Source: Candidatus Krumholzibacteriia bacterium (GTDB lineage Bacteria > Krumholzibacteriota > Krumholzibacteriia > G020349025). From it: a DNA stretch of 7,131 bases. The DNA is taken from the NCBI GenBank assembly GCA_035649275.1, contig DASRJW010000154.1:1-7131 (forward strand), given 5' to 3'. Below the pieces are notes generated by a model. It saw only the letters and a program-made list of their open reading frames with translations. It was not told where the DNA came from and did no database searches. The first letter of the stretch is position 1. Every line of letters begins with the position of its first letter. The position numbers were made by a program, and so were the translations under genes. Positions 6,242 to 7,131 of the stretch are shown in pieces.

Positions 6242-7131
6242 ATGCAAGCTGCCCGAAAGCCCATGCGCCATGGGTTGCGCGACATCCGTGTCGTGGCCCT
6301 TGCGCTCTTTGCTGTCGTCGGCACACCGACTCATGCCACCTCCCCCGAGCGCTCTCCCATTCCGGCAGAAACATCCGCGCTCGACTGGCAAGTCCACGAA
6401 GGCGGCCAGGTGCGCGCGCTCATCACCAACTTCGGGCAGGTCGGGTCCATGCCCGGATCCTCCGCTCCCTACGCCGGTGAGCCTTCGGCACAATGGCCGG
6501 GCAGGAGCGGCGTCGAGTACTTGTGGAGCGGCGGCTGGTGGGTGGGCGCCACGCGGCAGGGCGAGCCGCACGTGACCACGGGCAGCTACTTGCGGGAGTT
6601 CGACCCGGGGACCGGCGCTGACGACCACATCTACGAGACTCGGGCTGGGGCCCCGAGCGGCAGTCGGGCCCCTTCGCCCGATGCCGACGACGATGAGGAT
6701 GGGAGGATCGACGAGGACTGGCTCGACGGCCGCGACAACGACGGCGACAGCGTGTCGGACGAAGACTTCGCCGCGATTTCGGACCAGATGCTGGCCTCTG
6801 TCTTCAACGACACCGATCCCTCCATCGTGGGGCGGTACCCGGACCACGTGCCCCTGGGTTTGCTGTTCCGCCAGCACACCCTCGCGTGGTCGAGGCCTGA
6901 TCTCGACGATTTCATCGGCTTCGATCTGTGGCTGTGGAACGAAGGAGCGGAGGCCCTGAATGAAGTGTACGTCGGGTTCTTCGCCGACTGCGACATCGGG
7001 CAGAGGGTGTCATCCGGGCTAGGCGAGGACGATCGTGCAAGATTCTGGGAAAGTACGGTGGCCGCGACGCTGGAGGACATCCAGCGGGACGTGGAAATCT
7101 CCGTCGGCACCATGTTCGATGCCGATGGCGA
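6242..7131 (+). CDS. Large exported FCB-type protein with acidic DxDxDG repeats, N-terminal part only
   Basis: The frame is open from the ATG at 6242 to the window end (296 codons visible), with GGAG (6231-6234) seven bases before it. Residues 1-32 form a signal peptide, with basic residues, VVALALFAVVGTP, and cleavage after THA. The mature part starts with LITNFGQVGS (60-69), then EPSAQWPGRSGVEYLWSGGWWVGA (80-103). Two acidic loops follow at about 147-158 (DADDDEDGRIDED) and 164-175 (RDNDGDSVSDED), of the DxDxDG kind that often binds calcium, and a third may begin at the edge (DADGD). AISDQM, YPDHVPLG and NEVYVGFFADCDIG follow. The same order of motifs recurs, as I recall, in large secreted proteins of Eisenbacteria and other FCB lineages that end in a sorting domain. 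The C-terminus here is missing, so secretion by type IX-like export is inferred. Function is unknown. It stands 114 bp after the sigma operon and probably has its own promoter. Confidence 0.87.
   Translation, partial: MQAARKPMRHGLRDIRVVALALFAVVGTPTHATSPERSPIPAETSALDWQVHEGGQVRALITNFGQVGSMPGSSAPYAGEPSAQWPGRSGVEYLWSGGWWVGATRQGEPHVTTGSYLREFDPGTGADDHIYETRAGAPSGSRAPSPDADDDEDGRIDEDWLDGRDNDGDSVSDEDFAAISDQMLASVFNDTDPSIVGRYPDHVPLGLLFRQHTLAWSRPDLDDFIGFDLWLWNEGAEALNEVYVGFFADCDIGQRVSSGLGEDDRARFWESTVAATLEDIQRDVEISVGTMFDADG

Noticed and set aside
4901-6877. A 658-codon minus-strand frame opposite the repeat protein and the last gene.
   Set aside because: It runs antisense across two well-supported genes and the gap between them. 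GC-rich codon bias commonly creates such frames. Its composition (Ala/Gly/Val/His-rich) shows no domain.

Overview
The window is GC-rich and carries genes on both strands. The best clues to the organism are two proteins typical of the Fibrobacterota-Chlorobi-Bacteroidota (FCB) superphylum and its uncultured relatives. One ends at the window edge in the 'APNPFN' tail motif seen at the start of type IX (Por/FlgD-Ig-like) sorting domains. The other is a large exported protein of unknown function with DxDxDG-type acidic repeats. With the high GC and a multiheme cytochrome, this suggests an uncultured lineage such as Candidatus Eisenbacteria. That placement rests on recalled similarity, not a search.

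Left part, minus strand (about 1-2213): a membrane-anchored NapC/NirT-type cytochrome with six c-type heme sites and three N-terminal membrane segments. 26 bp downstream lies an exported protein that combines a short TonB-receptor plug-like segment with the sorting-tail motif. That second gene looks broken by one missing base in a short G/C run, right at the predicted signal-peptide cleavage site. Just upstream of the cytochrome is a doubtful 106-codon ORF holding a lone CXXCH motif. It may be a relic of another cytochrome.

Middle, plus strand (2582-3478): an NmrA-type NAD(P)-binding protein, divergent from the cytochrome and apparently monocistronic, with a candidate sigma-70-like promoter in front and a GC hairpin behind.

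Right-middle, plus strand (3605-6127): a compact three-gene unit. It has an ECF-type promoter-like sequence, an ECF sigma factor, a zinc-finger anti-sigma factor whose start codon overlaps the sigma stop (ATGA), and a secreted protein made of three diverged copies of a roughly 105-140-residue repeat. The unit looks self-regulated, with the repeat protein as the likely envelope-side partner or output. It is the most interesting system here.

Right end, plus strand (6242-7131, running off the window): the exported acidic-repeat protein, with its own ribosome binding site and a plausible promoter. No rRNA, tRNA, CRISPR array, insertion sequence or integrase was found.
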